The notes beneath the pieces were generated by a model. It was given only the letters and a program-made list of their open reading frames with translations. It had not been told where the DNA came from and searched no databases. Source: Caldilineaceae bacterium (GTDB lineage Bacteria; Chloroflexota; Anaerolineae; Caldilineales; Caldilineaceae). Taken from it: a stretch of 64,000 bases of DNA. The stretch lies in contig JAHBVH010000007.1 of assembly GCA_019637645.1 (NCBI GenBank), positions 94,649 to 158,648 on the forward strand, written 5' to 3'. Below are positions 55,711-64,000 of this stretch, piece after piece. Position numbers and translations under genes: made by a program. The number at the start of each line of letters is the position of its first letter. Within the stretch, counting starts at the first letter, position 1.

Positions 55711-56484
55711 ATGAATATTTCTATCTGCTCCTACACCTTCCATCAATTTACCAAAGCTGGCGTCATGGACACTTTTGGCTATTTGGAATCGATCAAATAC
55801 CGCTATCGCCTGACCGCGGCCGATCTATGGCATGGCACTCTGCTAAGCCTAGAAGAAGCCTACCTTGACCAAGTTAAAGCCGCGTTGGCCGAGCGCAAAC
55901 TCACCTTAGCCAATATCTGTATCGATCGCGCCCACATCTGGGATAACGATCCCGCGGTCCGTGAAGCCAATGCCCTCAATGCCGCCGCCAATCTCAACGC
56001 AGCCGAGCGATTGGGCGCGCAAACCGTGCGAATTGACGCCGGTGGCACCCGCGATGAACGGAGTTGGAATGCAGAGCAGTTCGACTCGATCGTCAAGCGC
56101 TACCAGATCTGGGCTCAGCGGGCCTATGACCAGGGCTACCGTATTGGCCCCGAAAACCACTGGGGCGCGGCCATGGTGCCAGCAAATATCAAGCAGCTCT
56201 GTGCGGCGGTTGACCATCCTGGCTTTGGGATTCTGTTACATATTGGCCGGTGGCACAGTGACGATCCCAGCGCGGGTGATGAAGCCGTGGCGCCATGGGC
56301 AATGCATACGCACTTTTCGTCGATGGTCAGTGATGAGGCGACCAACCGGGCCGCTGATGCGCTACGAGCGAACGCCTATGCTGGTTGCTACAGTGTGGAA
56401 GTCGCCACGGAACGGTATAGTGAACCGGCGGTGGTGATTGCTAAATTGCGCGATATCAGCGAACGCTGGCGCTTGGGCCAATAA
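55711..56484 (+). CDS. Sugar phosphate isomerase/epimerase-like TIM-barrel protein
   Basis: 257 residues, 11 bp after the permease stop, probably translationally coupled. SICSYTFHQFTKAG and LEEAYLDQVKAALAERKLTLANICID fit the xylose-isomerase-like AP2 family. Candidate metal residues: Glu in IGPENHWG, His in AMHTHFSS, Glu in SVEVAT. The usual Asp-Gly/Asn motif near residue 177 reads LLHIGRWH, with His in place of the normal Asp. The substrate is presumably the sugar brought in by the adjacent transporter (inference). Confidence 0.75.
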   Translation: MNISICSYTFHQFTKAGVMDTFGYLESIKYRYRLTAADLWHGTLLSLEEAYLDQVKAALAERKLTLANICIDRAHIWDNDPAVREANALNAAANLNAAERLGAQTVRIDAGGTRDERSWNAEQFDSIVKRYQIWAQRAYDQGYRIGPENHWGAAMVPANIKQLCAAVDHPGFGILLHIGRWHSDDPSAGDEAVAPWAMHTHFSSMVSDEATNRAADALRANAYAGCYSVEVATERYSEPAVVIAKLRDISERWRLGQ

Positions 56485-56557
56485 GATTTTTTGTGTTCGG
56501 TGTTGCTGGTATGGGCACCAGCAAGCGGATGCCCATACCTTGACTGATCGTGCTATT

Positions 56558-57454
56558 TCAGCGTGGCTCTTTGAGGCGATGTTCCAACCCCGGCGCGATC
56601 ATGCGTTCGTCGGAGTCCCAATCGGGGAAATGTTGGGGTAAATTGCCGTCATGCTGGCGGAAGAGGCGGTTGAGGATCAACACCGCGCTCGGAAAGAAGA
56701 CAAAACTGCCCGTAAACCAAATCAAACCGCCACTGATCATCTGATCGGAAATAACCCCCATGCCCAAGGAGGCGCTCTGGTGAATAGCGGCATAGTAGGT
56801 GTAAAAAGGCGCAGCCGAGTAAGCAATGGTCATGCCAGTAGCCATATTCGGCACTTCCACCCCGACCACATAGGCAAACAAAACCCAGCCCGGCAAGGCT
56901 TTGCGTAGCCGCGGTTCGGTCCCCACCAACTGGCCCCAATAGAGCAGGGCGATCCCCAGCAAGATCAGCATACTCAACAGATGCATGGGCGGGCGTGCCA
57001 TGGTCCAATTCACCACAACCGGATCGTGCCACATGACAATGGCACTGACAAAGGCGAGCCAAATCACCGCGGGTTGGGTCAGCATTCGCAGCACTTTCCC
57101 CATAGGTTGCTGTGGACGCAGCCAACGGGTTAGTCGCTGCCGCCAAGGGAAAGGCAGCCCGACAGCGATCAAGTGAAAGGGCGCGGCCAGCCAGAAGAGG
57201 GGCGCGGCCCAAAAGGCCAAGGCAATTTTTTGCAGTGATCGAGCAAAGAGCAACTGGCGGCTGAGGAGATCAAGCGGTGGAAAAAAGGCCAGCAAGATCA
57301 GCAGCGTAGCCAAACTCAGGGCGAACAGCCGCCGGGGTGTGGCAAGCCCCGGGGCGACTCGTCGCCAACGCTGCCAACCGCGCCCATAGCAGAACCAGGT
57401 TAACCCCAGTCCGGTGACAACCAAGAGCCGCAAGAGCCAATCAATGTAAATCAT
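56558..57454 (-). CDS. Cytochrome c oxidase assembly factor, CtaG/caa3 type
   Basis: 298 residues from the ATG at 57454; an ATG three codons upstream is possible. About seven membrane helices. LFARSLQKIALAFWAAPLFWLAAP, MWHDPVVVNWTM and YYAAIHQSASLGMGVISDQMISGGLIW are the conserved blocks of the caa3_CtaG family, with several His residues that may bind copper. It assists cytochrome c oxidase assembly (family knowledge), implying aerobic respiration. It stands alone here, convergent with the isomerase-like gene. Confidence 0.85.
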   Translation of the reverse strand: MIYIDWLLRLLVVTGLGLTWFCYGRGWQRWRRVAPGLATPRRLFALSLATLLILLAFFPPLDLLSRQLLFARSLQKIALAFWAAPLFWLAAPFHLIAVGLPFPWRQRLTRWLRPQQPMGKVLRMLTQPAVIWLAFVSAIVMWHDPVVVNWTMARPPMHLLSMLILLGIALLYWGQLVGTEPRLRKALPGWVLFAYVVGVEVPNMATGMTIAYSAAPFYTYYAAIHQSASLGMGVISDQMISGGLIWFTGSFVFFPSAVLILNRLFRQHDGNLPQHFPDWDSDERMIAPGLEHRLKEPR

Positions 57455-57727
57455 AACGAACAATTATAGCATAGGCGTGTCGCCACAACCGTGAGCCACT
57501 GAACATTTTCTCCGTAAAAATGTACATTTTTCAGCTTCGCGCTGGCCCTGGCCTGCCTCGCGATCCGACCTTGACCATTGTTCTAATTCATGGTACTGTA
57601 CCGCTACCGAAAGCATTTCTGATTCATTTTTGTGCCCAAGCGATGACTGGTGGATCAACCCGGGAAGATGGCGGTTGCCCTTTCTTGGTTGGCTGCTGGT
57701 TGTCGGTGACTTCTGGAGTGGATAACC

Positions 57728-58672
57728 ATGACGTTGACAAACGATATGCCGGTGATACGGACGACCTTTATTGATTCGATGCCACTGCTACAGGCTGGTG
57801 ACTTTGAAGCCTTGCGCACCCGCGCCCAAGAGGAGGGGTATCTCTTCTTTCGACAGTTGTTGCCGCTGGAGGCGATCCTACCGGTGCGCGCCGATCTATT
57901 GGCGGTTGTGGATCGCTATGGGTGGCGGCAGTCGGGGCAGGATCGCTATGGCGGCGTGATCAACCAGGCGGCGTTGAGCCAAGTGCCCGGCGAAGAAATG
58001 CGCAGTGACATTGGCGTTAGCCATGCCGCGTATCACGATGTACAAAAGCTGCCCAGCTTTCATGAACTGCCCCATCATCCCGCCCTCTTGGCCCTCTATC
58101 GGGGGCTCTTTGGCGAGGAGGTCTTTGTTCACCCCCGCCACATTGCCCGCATGATCACGGCCCACCCGGTGATGCATCCAACGCCGCAACATCAAGATTT
58201 TCCGTTGGTGCAGGGGAGTCCCAATACCTGGACTTGTTGGTTCCCCTTGGGCGATTGCCCACGCACCATGGGTGGTTTGACGGTTTTGCGCGGTTCCCAT
58301 CGCGAGGGCTATATTCCGATCCAACCCGCGTCGGGGGCAGGGGGGATTTCTGTGCAGCTTTGCGCCGGGCAAGAAGTGTGGGTCGAAGGTGACTACCAAG
58401 CGGGCGACGTGTTGACTTTCCCTTGCTTCACTGTCCACAAGGCCCTACACAGCGTGGAACCTGAACAGATTCGCCTCTCTATTGATGCCCGCTATCAAGC
58501 CATTAGCGAGCCCATCGAAGAAAAATCGTTGAAACCACACTGCAAGCTGACTTGGGAAGAAGTTTATGCCGATTGGCCCAAAGAGGGCATCCAATATTAT
58601 TGGGTGGATTCTGCCCCCAAACTCTCCCCTTGGGATAGCACTCTCTTGCAACCTGCACAGCGAATCTGCTAG
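57728..58672 (+). CDS. Phytanoyl-CoA dioxygenase family oxygenase
   Basis: 314 residues. Iron ligands of the 2-oxoglutarate fold are visible: His155 and Asp157 in HQDFPLVQG, and distal His237 in FTVHKALHSV. The Arg of IRLSIDARYQ probably binds 2-oxoglutarate. MGGLTVLRGSHREGYIPI is the usual PhyH strand. It hydroxylates an unknown small molecule. It is convergent with the SDR gene across a palindromic hairpin; a working link between the two is not established. Confidence 0.85.
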   Translation: MTLTNDMPVIRTTFIDSMPLLQAGDFEALRTRAQEEGYLFFRQLLPLEAILPVRADLLAVVDRYGWRQSGQDRYGGVINQAALSQVPGEEMRSDIGVSHAAYHDVQKLPSFHELPHHPALLALYRGLFGEEVFVHPRHIARMITAHPVMHPTPQHQDFPLVQGSPNTWTCWFPLGDCPRTMGGLTVLRGSHREGYIPIQPASGAGGISVQLCAGQEVWVEGDYQAGDVLTFPCFTVHKALHSVEPEQIRLSIDARYQAISEPIEEKSLKPHCKLTWEEVYADWPKEGIQYYWVDSAPKLSPWDSTLLQPAQRIC

Positions 58673-58706
58673 CGGGTTGCTTTGCAGCTAGGCAAGATAA
58701 ACAGAG

Positions 58707-58736
58707 ACCTGACAGGTTTTCCAAAACCTGTCAGGT
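58707..58736. terminator. Perfect 14-bp palindrome between convergent genes
   Basis: ACCTGACAGGTTTT and its complement, separated by CC. It lies between the oxygenase and SDR stops. Family core; probable bidirectional terminator. Confidence 0.6.
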
Positions 58737-58763
58737 GTAGAGACCCCTCCAACTCGTTTCCCA

Positions 58764-59711
58764 CTACCGGCGTGCCAACATCCCATAATCGACGCCGGTG
58801 AATTCCACCGAGATCGTCCATAGGCGGGCCGCGCTCGCCTCGTCATACGACGCGGCATTGGATTTGACCTTACCCGGCGCGCCGCGCATCCCCTGAAACC
58901 CCATCGGCCCAATATAATCACAGCCATTGACCGCGGGAGCGACGGCGGCGTAGAGCAAGGGCAAGGCCCCATTGGCCGCGCTTTGGGCCAAGAGGCGATT
59001 GCCTAAGATCATACCTAGCCGACCAAGAAATGAGCCTTCCATGGTCGGCCCGACTGATTGGAGGTTGGTCGCCGAATAGCCAGGATGCGCGCCAACGCTC
59101 AACGCACGTACTCCTGCTGCTGCAAACTTGCGCTGCAATTCATAGGCAAAGAGCAGATTGGCTAGCTTGCTCTGGCTGTATGCACCCCATTTGTCATAGT
59201 GCCTCTGGCCCATGAGATCCTCAAAATTGAGCGAGCCCCGTTCATGCAGCCCACTGCTGACATGGACCACACGCGCTTGTGGTGCTTGTAACAAGGGTTG
59301 GAGGAGCAAGCCCGTGAGCGCAAAGTGGCCCAAATGGTTGGTGCCTAGCTGCATTTCAAAGCCGTCCACCGTCTCGCGCCGTGGAATTGCCATAATGCCA
59401 GCGTTGTTACAGAGAATATCCAATTGGGGATATTCCTGTTGAAAGCGGTCGGCAAATTGCCGCACCGCTGCCAGACTGGCTAGATCGAGCACCTGCACCG
59501 CCACGCTACCTTGGCGCACTGCCTGACGGATCCGGGCCGCGGCTTGCTCACCTTTGTCGCGGCTGCGACAGGCCATCACCACATAGGCCCCTTTTTCGGC
59601 CAAGGCGAGGCTCACTTCATAGCCCAACCCGCTGTTCGCACCCGTAACAAGCGCTGTCTTGCCGGTTAAATCGGGGATATTGGCCTTATTCCAAGTTGAA
59701 TCGGTCGTCAA
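58764..59711 (-). CDS. Short-chain dehydrogenase/reductase (retinol-dehydrogenase-like)
   Basis: 315 residues. Cofactor loop ALVTGANSGLGYEVSLAL (TGxxxGxG), NNAGIMAIPRR, catalytic Ser in VVHVSSGLHE and Tyr/Lys in YSQSKLANLLFAYEL. The set is typical of the WWOX/retinol dehydrogenase-like SDR group common in soil bacteria. Substrate unknown; NADP preference is likely from ACRSRDKG after beta-2 (family knowledge). Confidence 0.88.
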   Translation of the reverse strand: MTTDSTWNKANIPDLTGKTALVTGANSGLGYEVSLALAEKGAYVVMACRSRDKGEQAAARIRQAVRQGSVAVQVLDLASLAAVRQFADRFQQEYPQLDILCNNAGIMAIPRRETVDGFEMQLGTNHLGHFALTGLLLQPLLQAPQARVVHVSSGLHERGSLNFEDLMGQRHYDKWGAYSQSKLANLLFAYELQRKFAAAGVRALSVGAHPGYSATNLQSVGPTMEGSFLGRLGMILGNRLLAQSAANGALPLLYAAVAPAVNGCDYIGPMGFQGMRGAPGKVKSNAASYDEASAARLWTISVEFTGVDYGMLARR

Positions 59712-60039
59712 GAGATACTCCTTATGGTTCCATTGCCTGCCAAAACGCGGTGGACGTACACCATCCTAGCGCTGACAAGTTGCCAAACTTGTTCGATCCT
59801 GCTCAGTATAGCCGAGATGTAGAAGGAAGGTAGTGACCCTATTTCCGATTCAGTGGTATGGGGAGGCCGTTGACCGATCTTGCGCGCTATCTTGAGCTTT
59901 TCTTGATCGCTTCTCAAGGCTTTTTGACCCACGCCTGACCTGCTTTGTGCTACGCTAGAAACGCAAAGCGAAAAACGCTCTGCGATACTGTTTTCCGTAG
60001 CGGATAGACAAAGTGTCGTCTGTATCAGGAGTGAAGACT
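59712..60039. other. Divergent region upstream of the kdp operon
   Basis: About 330 bp between the SDR gene and kdpF. It contains an eroded palindrome (ACAAGTT...AACTTGT near 59775-59791) and a nested hairpin (59950-60000). No sensor-kinase gene (kdpD) is present here. A TTGACC at 59924-59929 could be a -35, but no matching -10 is convincing. Confidence 0.5.
59950..60000 (+). promoter_or_regulatory. Nested stem-loop in the kdp leader
   Basis: Inner arms CGCAAAGCG (59962-59970) and CGCTCTGCG (59976-59984) pair at eight of nine positions around a 5-nt loop; outer CTACG (59950-59954) pairs with CGTAG (59996-60000). It lies 40 bp before the first kdp gene. No match to the c-di-AMP riboswitch consensus was recognised. 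Confidence 0.4.
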
Positions 60040-60129
60040 ATGTTAATGAACGTACTACTTTGGGGTGTTGGTCTTGGGGCGCTACTCTATTTTGCCGTGG
60101 CCTTGATCAAACCCCATTGGTTCATATAG
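60040..60129 (+). CDS. KdpF-like small membrane peptide (first copy)
   Basis: 29 residues: one hydrophobic helix followed by LIKPHWF. The pattern LLYFAVALIKPHWF parallels the [14 protein letters not shown] of the second copy and the KdpF family end. Ribosome site AGGAGTGA is well placed. It is the first frame of the kdp operon. KdpF stabilises the KdpABC complex in Escherichia coli (family knowledge). Confidence 0.65.
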   Translation: MLMNVLLWGVGLGALLYFAVALIKPHWFI

Positions 60130-60196
60130 ACCAGGTCTATATCCACCAGGGCAACTGTCAATGTGCAAGCGCTACTCTTTGTGTTTGGAGGTATCT

Positions 60197-60295
60197 ATGG
60201 CTGATGTTCTTTTCCTTAGTGGCACGCTTGGCTTTTTCATCGCTAGTGTTGGTTTTGTCATCCTTTGTGTACGGCTTATGGAGGAGAAGGTCTAA
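60197..60295 (+). CDS. Small membrane peptide in the kdp operon
   Basis: 32 residues: hydrophobic helix (LFLSGTLGFFIASVGFVIL) followed by CVRLMEEKV. GGAGGT is upstream. Short peptides of this look precede kdpF in several bacterial operons, though I know no assigned function. Its stop overlaps the next start (TAATG). Confidence 0.65.
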   Translation: MADVLFLSGTLGFFIASVGFVILCVRLMEEKV

Positions 60296-60384
60296 TGTTC
60301 CTTGATTGGTTGGCGGCCCTCATCGCCCTAAGCTTACTGGTTTATCTCTTTGCTGCTTTATTGAAACCGGAGTTATTCGGATGA
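60295..60384 (+). CDS. kdpF: KdpF (second copy, canonical position)
   Basis: 29 residues. [20 protein letters not shown] is canonical KdpF. It starts in a TAATG overlap with the previous peptide and ends in an ATGA overlap with kdpA, so translation of all three is probably coupled. It supports the potassium-transporting KdpA subunit. Confidence 0.8.
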   Translation: MFLDWLAALIALSLLVYLFAALLKPELFG

Positions 60385-62150
60385 CAATCCATGGCTTTTC
60401 CCAAATTACCGTCTACCTGCTGGTCTTGCTGCTGTTAGTCAAGCCGTTGGGCAATTATATGGCGCGGGTCTATCAGGGTGAACGCACTTGGCTCGATCCA
60501 CTGCTGCAGCCCGTTGAAAGGCTCTTCTATCGTCTCCTGGGCGTGCGCATCGCCGCGCCAAAAGAGCAGAATCCTGCTTTGGCCGCTGAAGAGATGAATT
60601 GGCAGAGCTACGCTGTGGCGATGCTGCTTTTTAGCGCGCTTAGTTTCCTCTTTCTCTATGTCCTACAGCGGCTGCAGACGTTGTTGCCGCTTAACCCGGC
60701 AGGGCTGGGGGCTGTCACGCCGGACTCTGCCTTTAACACGGCGGTGAGCTTTGTCAGCAATACCAACTGGCAAGGCTATGGCGGTGAGACGACCATGAGC
60801 TACCTGACGCAAATGGTCGGGCTGACCGTCCAAAACTTTGTCTCTGCGGCGGCTGGGATGGCAATGCTGGTGGCTTTGATCCGCGGCTTGGTGCGTCATA
60901 GGGCGCAAACGATTGGCAACTTTTGGGTCGATCTGACGCGGACAACGCTCTATATTCTTCTGCCCTTGTCCCTTGTCCTCGCGCTGCTCTTGGTTTCGCA
61001 AGGGGTGGTCCAGACGCTGACGCCCTATCAAAGCGTGGCCTTGATCCAACCGACCACCGATGGTGATGGCAATCTCGTAACCGCGCAAGTCGTCGCACTG
61101 GGCCCGGCGGCCTCGCAGCTTGCGATCAAACAATTGGGCACCAATGGCGGGGGCTTCTTTAATGTCAACGCGGCACATCCCTTTGAAAATCCTACCCCCC
61201 TTGCTAACTTTCTACAGATGTTGTCGATCCTCCTGATTCCGGCGGCGCTCTGTTACACCTTTGGCAAAATGGTGGGCGATACGCGGCAAGGTTGGGCGCT
61301 GCTGGCCGCCATGACGGTGATCTTGGTGATCTTCCTCATCGGGGCCTATGCCGCCGAAGCTGCTGGCAATCCACGCTTGACCGCGCTTGGGGTTGATCAG
61401 ACGGCAAGCGCGGTCAACCCGGGGGGCAACATGGAGGGCAAAGAAGTACGCTTTGGCATTCCCAATTCGGCCCTGTGGGCCACCGCCACCACCGCGGCAT
61501 CGAACGGCTCGGTCAACGCCATGCACGATTCATTTACACCACTGGGTGGTCTGGTCACGTTGGTGATGATGCAACTGGGGGAAGTCGTCTTTGGCGGGGT
61601 TGGTTCGGGGCTCTATGGCATGTTGGCCTTTGTCATTGTGGCGGTCTTTGTCGCTGGCCTGCTGGTAGGGCGCACCCCTGAATATCTCGGCAAAAAGATC
61701 GAAGCCTATGAAATGAAGATGGCCGCGCTGGTCATCTTGATCATGCCCCTGATTGTGTTGGGCTTTACGGCCTTGGCGGTCATGCTCGAGGTGGGGAAGG
61801 CGTCCATCTATAACCCAGGGGCGCATGGCTTTAGCGAAGTGCTCTACGCGTATACTTCCCAAGGGAATAATAATGGTAGCGCTTTTGCGGGTTTTGGGGC
61901 TAATACCCCGTTTCATAATGCATTGGGCGGCTTAGCCATGTTGATTGCCCGCTTCTGGCTGGCGATCCCCGTACTGGCAATTGCTGGCTCGCTCGCTCGC
62001 AAAAAGAAAGTGCTGGCTGGCGCAGGTACCTTGCCCACCCATACGCCCCTTTTTGTTGGCTGGCTGATTGCCATTGTGCTTCTGGTTGGCGCGCTGAACT
62101 TTCTCCCGGCCTTAGCCCTCGGCCCCATTGTTGAACAATTGATGCTATAA
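60381..62150 (+). CDS. kdpA: Potassium-transporting ATPase subunit A
   Basis: 589 residues from the ATG at 60381 inside the kdpF stop; an upstream in-frame start is ignored because it would overlap kdpF throughout. Ten-span membrane protein with the four K-selectivity segments: [47 protein letters not shown] and [14 protein letters not shown]. It forms the K+ channel-like part of the KdpFABC high-affinity pump, used when potassium is scarce. Confidence 0.97.
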   Translation: MTIHGFSQITVYLLVLLLLVKPLGNYMARVYQGERTWLDPLLQPVERLFYRLLGVRIAAPKEQNPALAAEEMNWQSYAVAMLLFSALSFLFLYVLQRLQTLLPLNPAGLGAVTPDSAFNTAVSFVSNTNWQGYGGETTMSYLTQMVGLTVQNFVSAAAGMAMLVALIRGLVRHRAQTIGNFWVDLTRTTLYILLPLSLVLALLLVSQGVVQTLTPYQSVALIQPTTDGDGNLVTAQVVALGPAASQLAIKQLGTNGGGFFNVNAAHPFENPTPLANFLQMLSILLIPAALCYTFGKMVGDTRQGWALLAAMTVILVIFLIGAYAAEAAGNPRLTALGVDQTASAVNPGGNMEGKEVRFGIPNSALWATATTAASNGSVNAMHDSFTPLGGLVTLVMMQLGEVVFGGVGSGLYGMLAFVIVAVFVAGLLVGRTPEYLGKKIEAYEMKMAALVILIMPLIVLGFTALAVMLEVGKASIYNPGAHGFSEVLYAYTSQGNNNGSAFAGFGANTPFHNALGGLAMLIARFWLAIPVLAIAGSLARKKKVLAGAGTLPTHTPLFVGWLIAIVLLVGALNFLPALALGPIVEQLML

Positions 62151-62218
62151 CGTAGTCGCTGATTGGGGACGACGAGACCCGACAGATCGCCTGAGTCATT
62201 CATGAGATGGGATTATCT

Positions 62219-64000
62219 ATGACAATGCAAACAACCGCGCAACCCGCCCGGCGCTGGCGTATTTACCGCCGCGCACTGCTTGAATCTTTTACGAAGCTCG
62301 ACCCACGCGTCCAAGTGCGCAATCCAGTCATGTTTGTGGTAGAGATCGGTAGTGTCCTGACCACCTTGTTCTGGGGACAGGCACTCCTGGGCCAGGGTGA
62401 AGCCCCCGCGGGTTTTATCGGCGCAATTGCACTCTGGCTTTGGTTTACAGTGTTCTTTGCCAACTTTTCCGAAGCGGTGGCGGAAGGCCGAGGCAAGGCG
62501 CAGGCGGATGCCTTACGCCGCACCCGCCAGGCAACAACGGCCAAAAAGCTGCGCCAAGCGCGGCGGGATGCCGCCTATGAAAGTGTATCCTCCACGGTTC
62601 TGCGCAAGGATGATCTCTTTCTAGTCGAAGCCGGTGATATCATTCCGGCTGACGGCGAGATTGTCGAAGGCATTGCCGCGGTGAATGAAAGCGCCGTGAC
62701 CGGTGAGAGCGCACCCGTCGTCCGTGAGGCTGGGGGCGACCGCAGCGCGGTGACGGGGGGGACGCGCCTCCTCTCGGATTGGCTGGTTGTGCGTGTCACC
62801 ACGAATCCAGGGGAGGGCTTTCTCGACCGTATGATTAGCTTGGTGGAAGGAGCCAAACGCCAAAAGACGCCGAACGAGATTGCCCTCAATATTTTGCTCG
62901 CCGCCTTTACCATTATCTTCTTGGTGGTCTGTATCACGCTGCTGCCCTATTCGCTCTACAGCGTGGCCGCCGCTGGTCAAGGCACACCCATTACCATCAC
63001 GGTTTTGATCGCCTTGTTGATCTGTCTGATTCCAACCACCATTGGCGGGCTGCTCTCGGCCATTGGAATTGCTGGCATGGATCGGATGATCCAACGCAAT
63101 GTAATTGCCATGTCGGGCCGGGCGGTGGAAGCGGCTGGAGATGTCGATGTCTTGCTGCTCGACAAGACCGGCACGATTACCCTGGGCAATCGTCAGGCGG
63201 TCGAATTTGTCCCGGTGGGCGGTGTGACGGCGCAAGCGCTGGCCGATGCTGCGCAGTTGGCATCCCTGGCCGATGAAACGCCAGAAGGACGCAGCATTGT
63301 GGTGCTGGCGAAGGAACAATACGGCCTACGGGGCCGTACCTTGCGCGACGGTATGAATGGTCAAGGGGGCCATCCCGTCAATGGACAACGGCCTGGCGCT
63401 TCGCAGGAAATGACCTTCATTCCCTTTACCGCCCAAACCCGCATGAGTGGCGTGGATATCGATGGCGTGAGCATTCGTAAAGGTGCACCCGATACGATGC
63501 TGGCCTTGGTGCAGAGTAATGGTCAAAGCGCACCCGCCGAGTTGCAAGCGACGGTCGATCGCATTGCGCGAACTGGTGGGACACCACTGGTCGTAGCACG
63601 CAGTGGCACTGCCCTCGGGGTGATTCATTTGAAGGATATTGTCAAAGGGGGCATGAAGGAGCGTTTTACGCAGCTGCGCAAGATGGGCATCAAGACGGTG
63701 ATGATCACCGGCGATAATCCGTTGACGGCGGCGGCGATTGCTGCGGAAGCCGGTGTCGATGATTTTCTGGCACAGGCCACACCCGAAGCTAAGCTCAAGC
63801 TGATTCGCGAATATCAAATGGGCGGTCGGCTGGTGGCGATGACCGGGGACGGTACTAACGATGCGCCCGCACTGGCCCAAGCGGATGTCGCCGTCGCCAT
63901 GAATACGGGTACACAACCGGCGCGCGAGGCCGCCAATATGGTGGATCTAGATAGTGATCCGACGAAACTGATCGAAATTGTTGAGATCGGGAAGCAGTTG
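62219..64000 (+). CDS. kdpB: Potassium-transporting ATPase subunit B (3' end beyond the window)
   Basis: 594 codons in the window out of roughly 680-700 expected. N-terminal [18 protein letters not shown], then [22 protein letters not shown]. Actuator motif TGESAPV, phosphorylation site DKTGTIT (Asp315) and hinge [21 protein letters not shown] are intact P-type ATPase features. It supplies the ATP-driven step for KdpA. The start at 62219 is preceded by GAGATGGGAT. kdpC presumably lies to the right. Confidence 0.97.
   Translation, partial: MTMQTTAQPARRWRIYRRALLESFTKLDPRVQVRNPVMFVVEIGSVLTTLFWGQALLGQGEAPAGFIGAIALWLWFTVFFANFSEAVAEGRGKAQADALRRTRQATTAKKLRQARRDAAYESVSSTVLRKDDLFLVEAGDIIPADGEIVEGIAAVNESAVTGESAPVVREAGGDRSAVTGGTRLLSDWLVVRVTTNPGEGFLDRMISLVEGAKRQKTPNEIALNILLAAFTIIFLVVCITLLPYSLYSVAAAGQGTPITITVLIALLICLIPTTIGGLLSAIGIAGMDRMIQRNVIAMSGRAVEAAGDVDVLLLDKTGTITLGNRQAVEFVPVGGVTAQALADAAQLASLADETPEGRSIVVLAKEQYGLRGRTLRDGMNGQGGHPVNGQRPGASQEMTFIPFTAQTRMSGVDIDGVSIRKGAPDTMLALVQSNGQSAPAELQATVDRIARTGGTPLVVARSGTALGVIHLKDIVKGGMKERFTQLRKMGIKTVMITGDNPLTAAAIAAEAGVDDFLAQATPEAKLKLIREYQMGGRLVAMTGDGTNDAPALAQADVAVAMNTGTQPAREAANMVDLDSDPTKLIEIVEIGKQL

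Overview
The window is GC-rich, gene-dense bacterial DNA. It most likely comes from a Chloroflexota genome of the Anaerolineae/Caldilineae type. Pointers are: a long transcriptional activator combining a BTAD region, an AAA ATPase and TPRs; secreted proteins built from SdrD B-type modules, one ending in IYLPMIQQ; Tat-lipoprotein sugar-binding proteins with permeases but no dedicated ATPase; a CtaG-type oxidase factor; and a dispersed family of AACCTGACAGGTTT palindromes. The assignment is inference. I found no rRNA, tRNA, CRISPR array, transposase or phage gene.

Layout. 1-841 (-): start of a secreted Ca-binding-repeat protein that runs off the left edge. 1353-7769 (+): a tight trio of GT-C-like membrane protein, Ig-like lipoprotein and membrane-anchored GH5-like hydrolase, probably acting on a surface glycan. 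7859-11041 (+): the SARP/AfsR-like activator, with a candidate triple 11-nt direct-repeat operator just downstream, ahead of a CatE-like dioxygenase (11234). A DoxX protein follows. 12848-19572 (-): an eight-gene, closely packed operon of GT2, GT4, STAS, GAF-SpoIIE phosphatase, RsbW-like kinase, STAS, CheY-like receiver and Wzx-like flippase. It is a partner-switching module embedded in a glycan assembly/export operon without a sigma factor.

20234-26451 (+): tandem-ACT SerB, a Nudix hydrolase, a UPF0175/DUF3368 toxin-antitoxin pair whose toxin is frameshifted, an extended-SDR epimerase, a MOFRL glycerate 2-kinase and an unassigned TIM-barrel-like protein. 26452-27304 is an AT-richer, hairpin-bearing leader region. 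27305-40354 (+) is one 4349-residue secreted protein with about 21 SdrD B-type modules, three GEVED-like domains, a possible propeller and a Thr/Pro linker. A perfect 15-bp terminator hairpin ends it.

40629-56484 (+ except tspO) is mostly transport and catabolism. It holds a sugar ABC system with an enolase-superfamily sugar-acid dehydratase, a BMP-type nucleoside-like ABC system (two permeases, binding lipoprotein, double ATPase) interrupted by a reverse-strand TspO gene and a 48-bp minisatellite, and a second sugar ABC system with a sugar-phosphate isomerase-like protein. 56558-59711 carries CtaG, a phytanoyl-CoA dioxygenase-like oxygenase and an SDR. From 60040 the window ends in a kdp operon with two KdpF-like peptides and a third small membrane peptide before kdpA and a truncated kdpB.

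The genes suggest a heterotroph that imports plant- or biofilm-derived sugars and nucleosides and invests heavily in surface glycans and giant adhesins. The dispersed palindromes sit mainly in intergenic gaps, several exactly between convergent or successive genes, where they probably also act as terminators.
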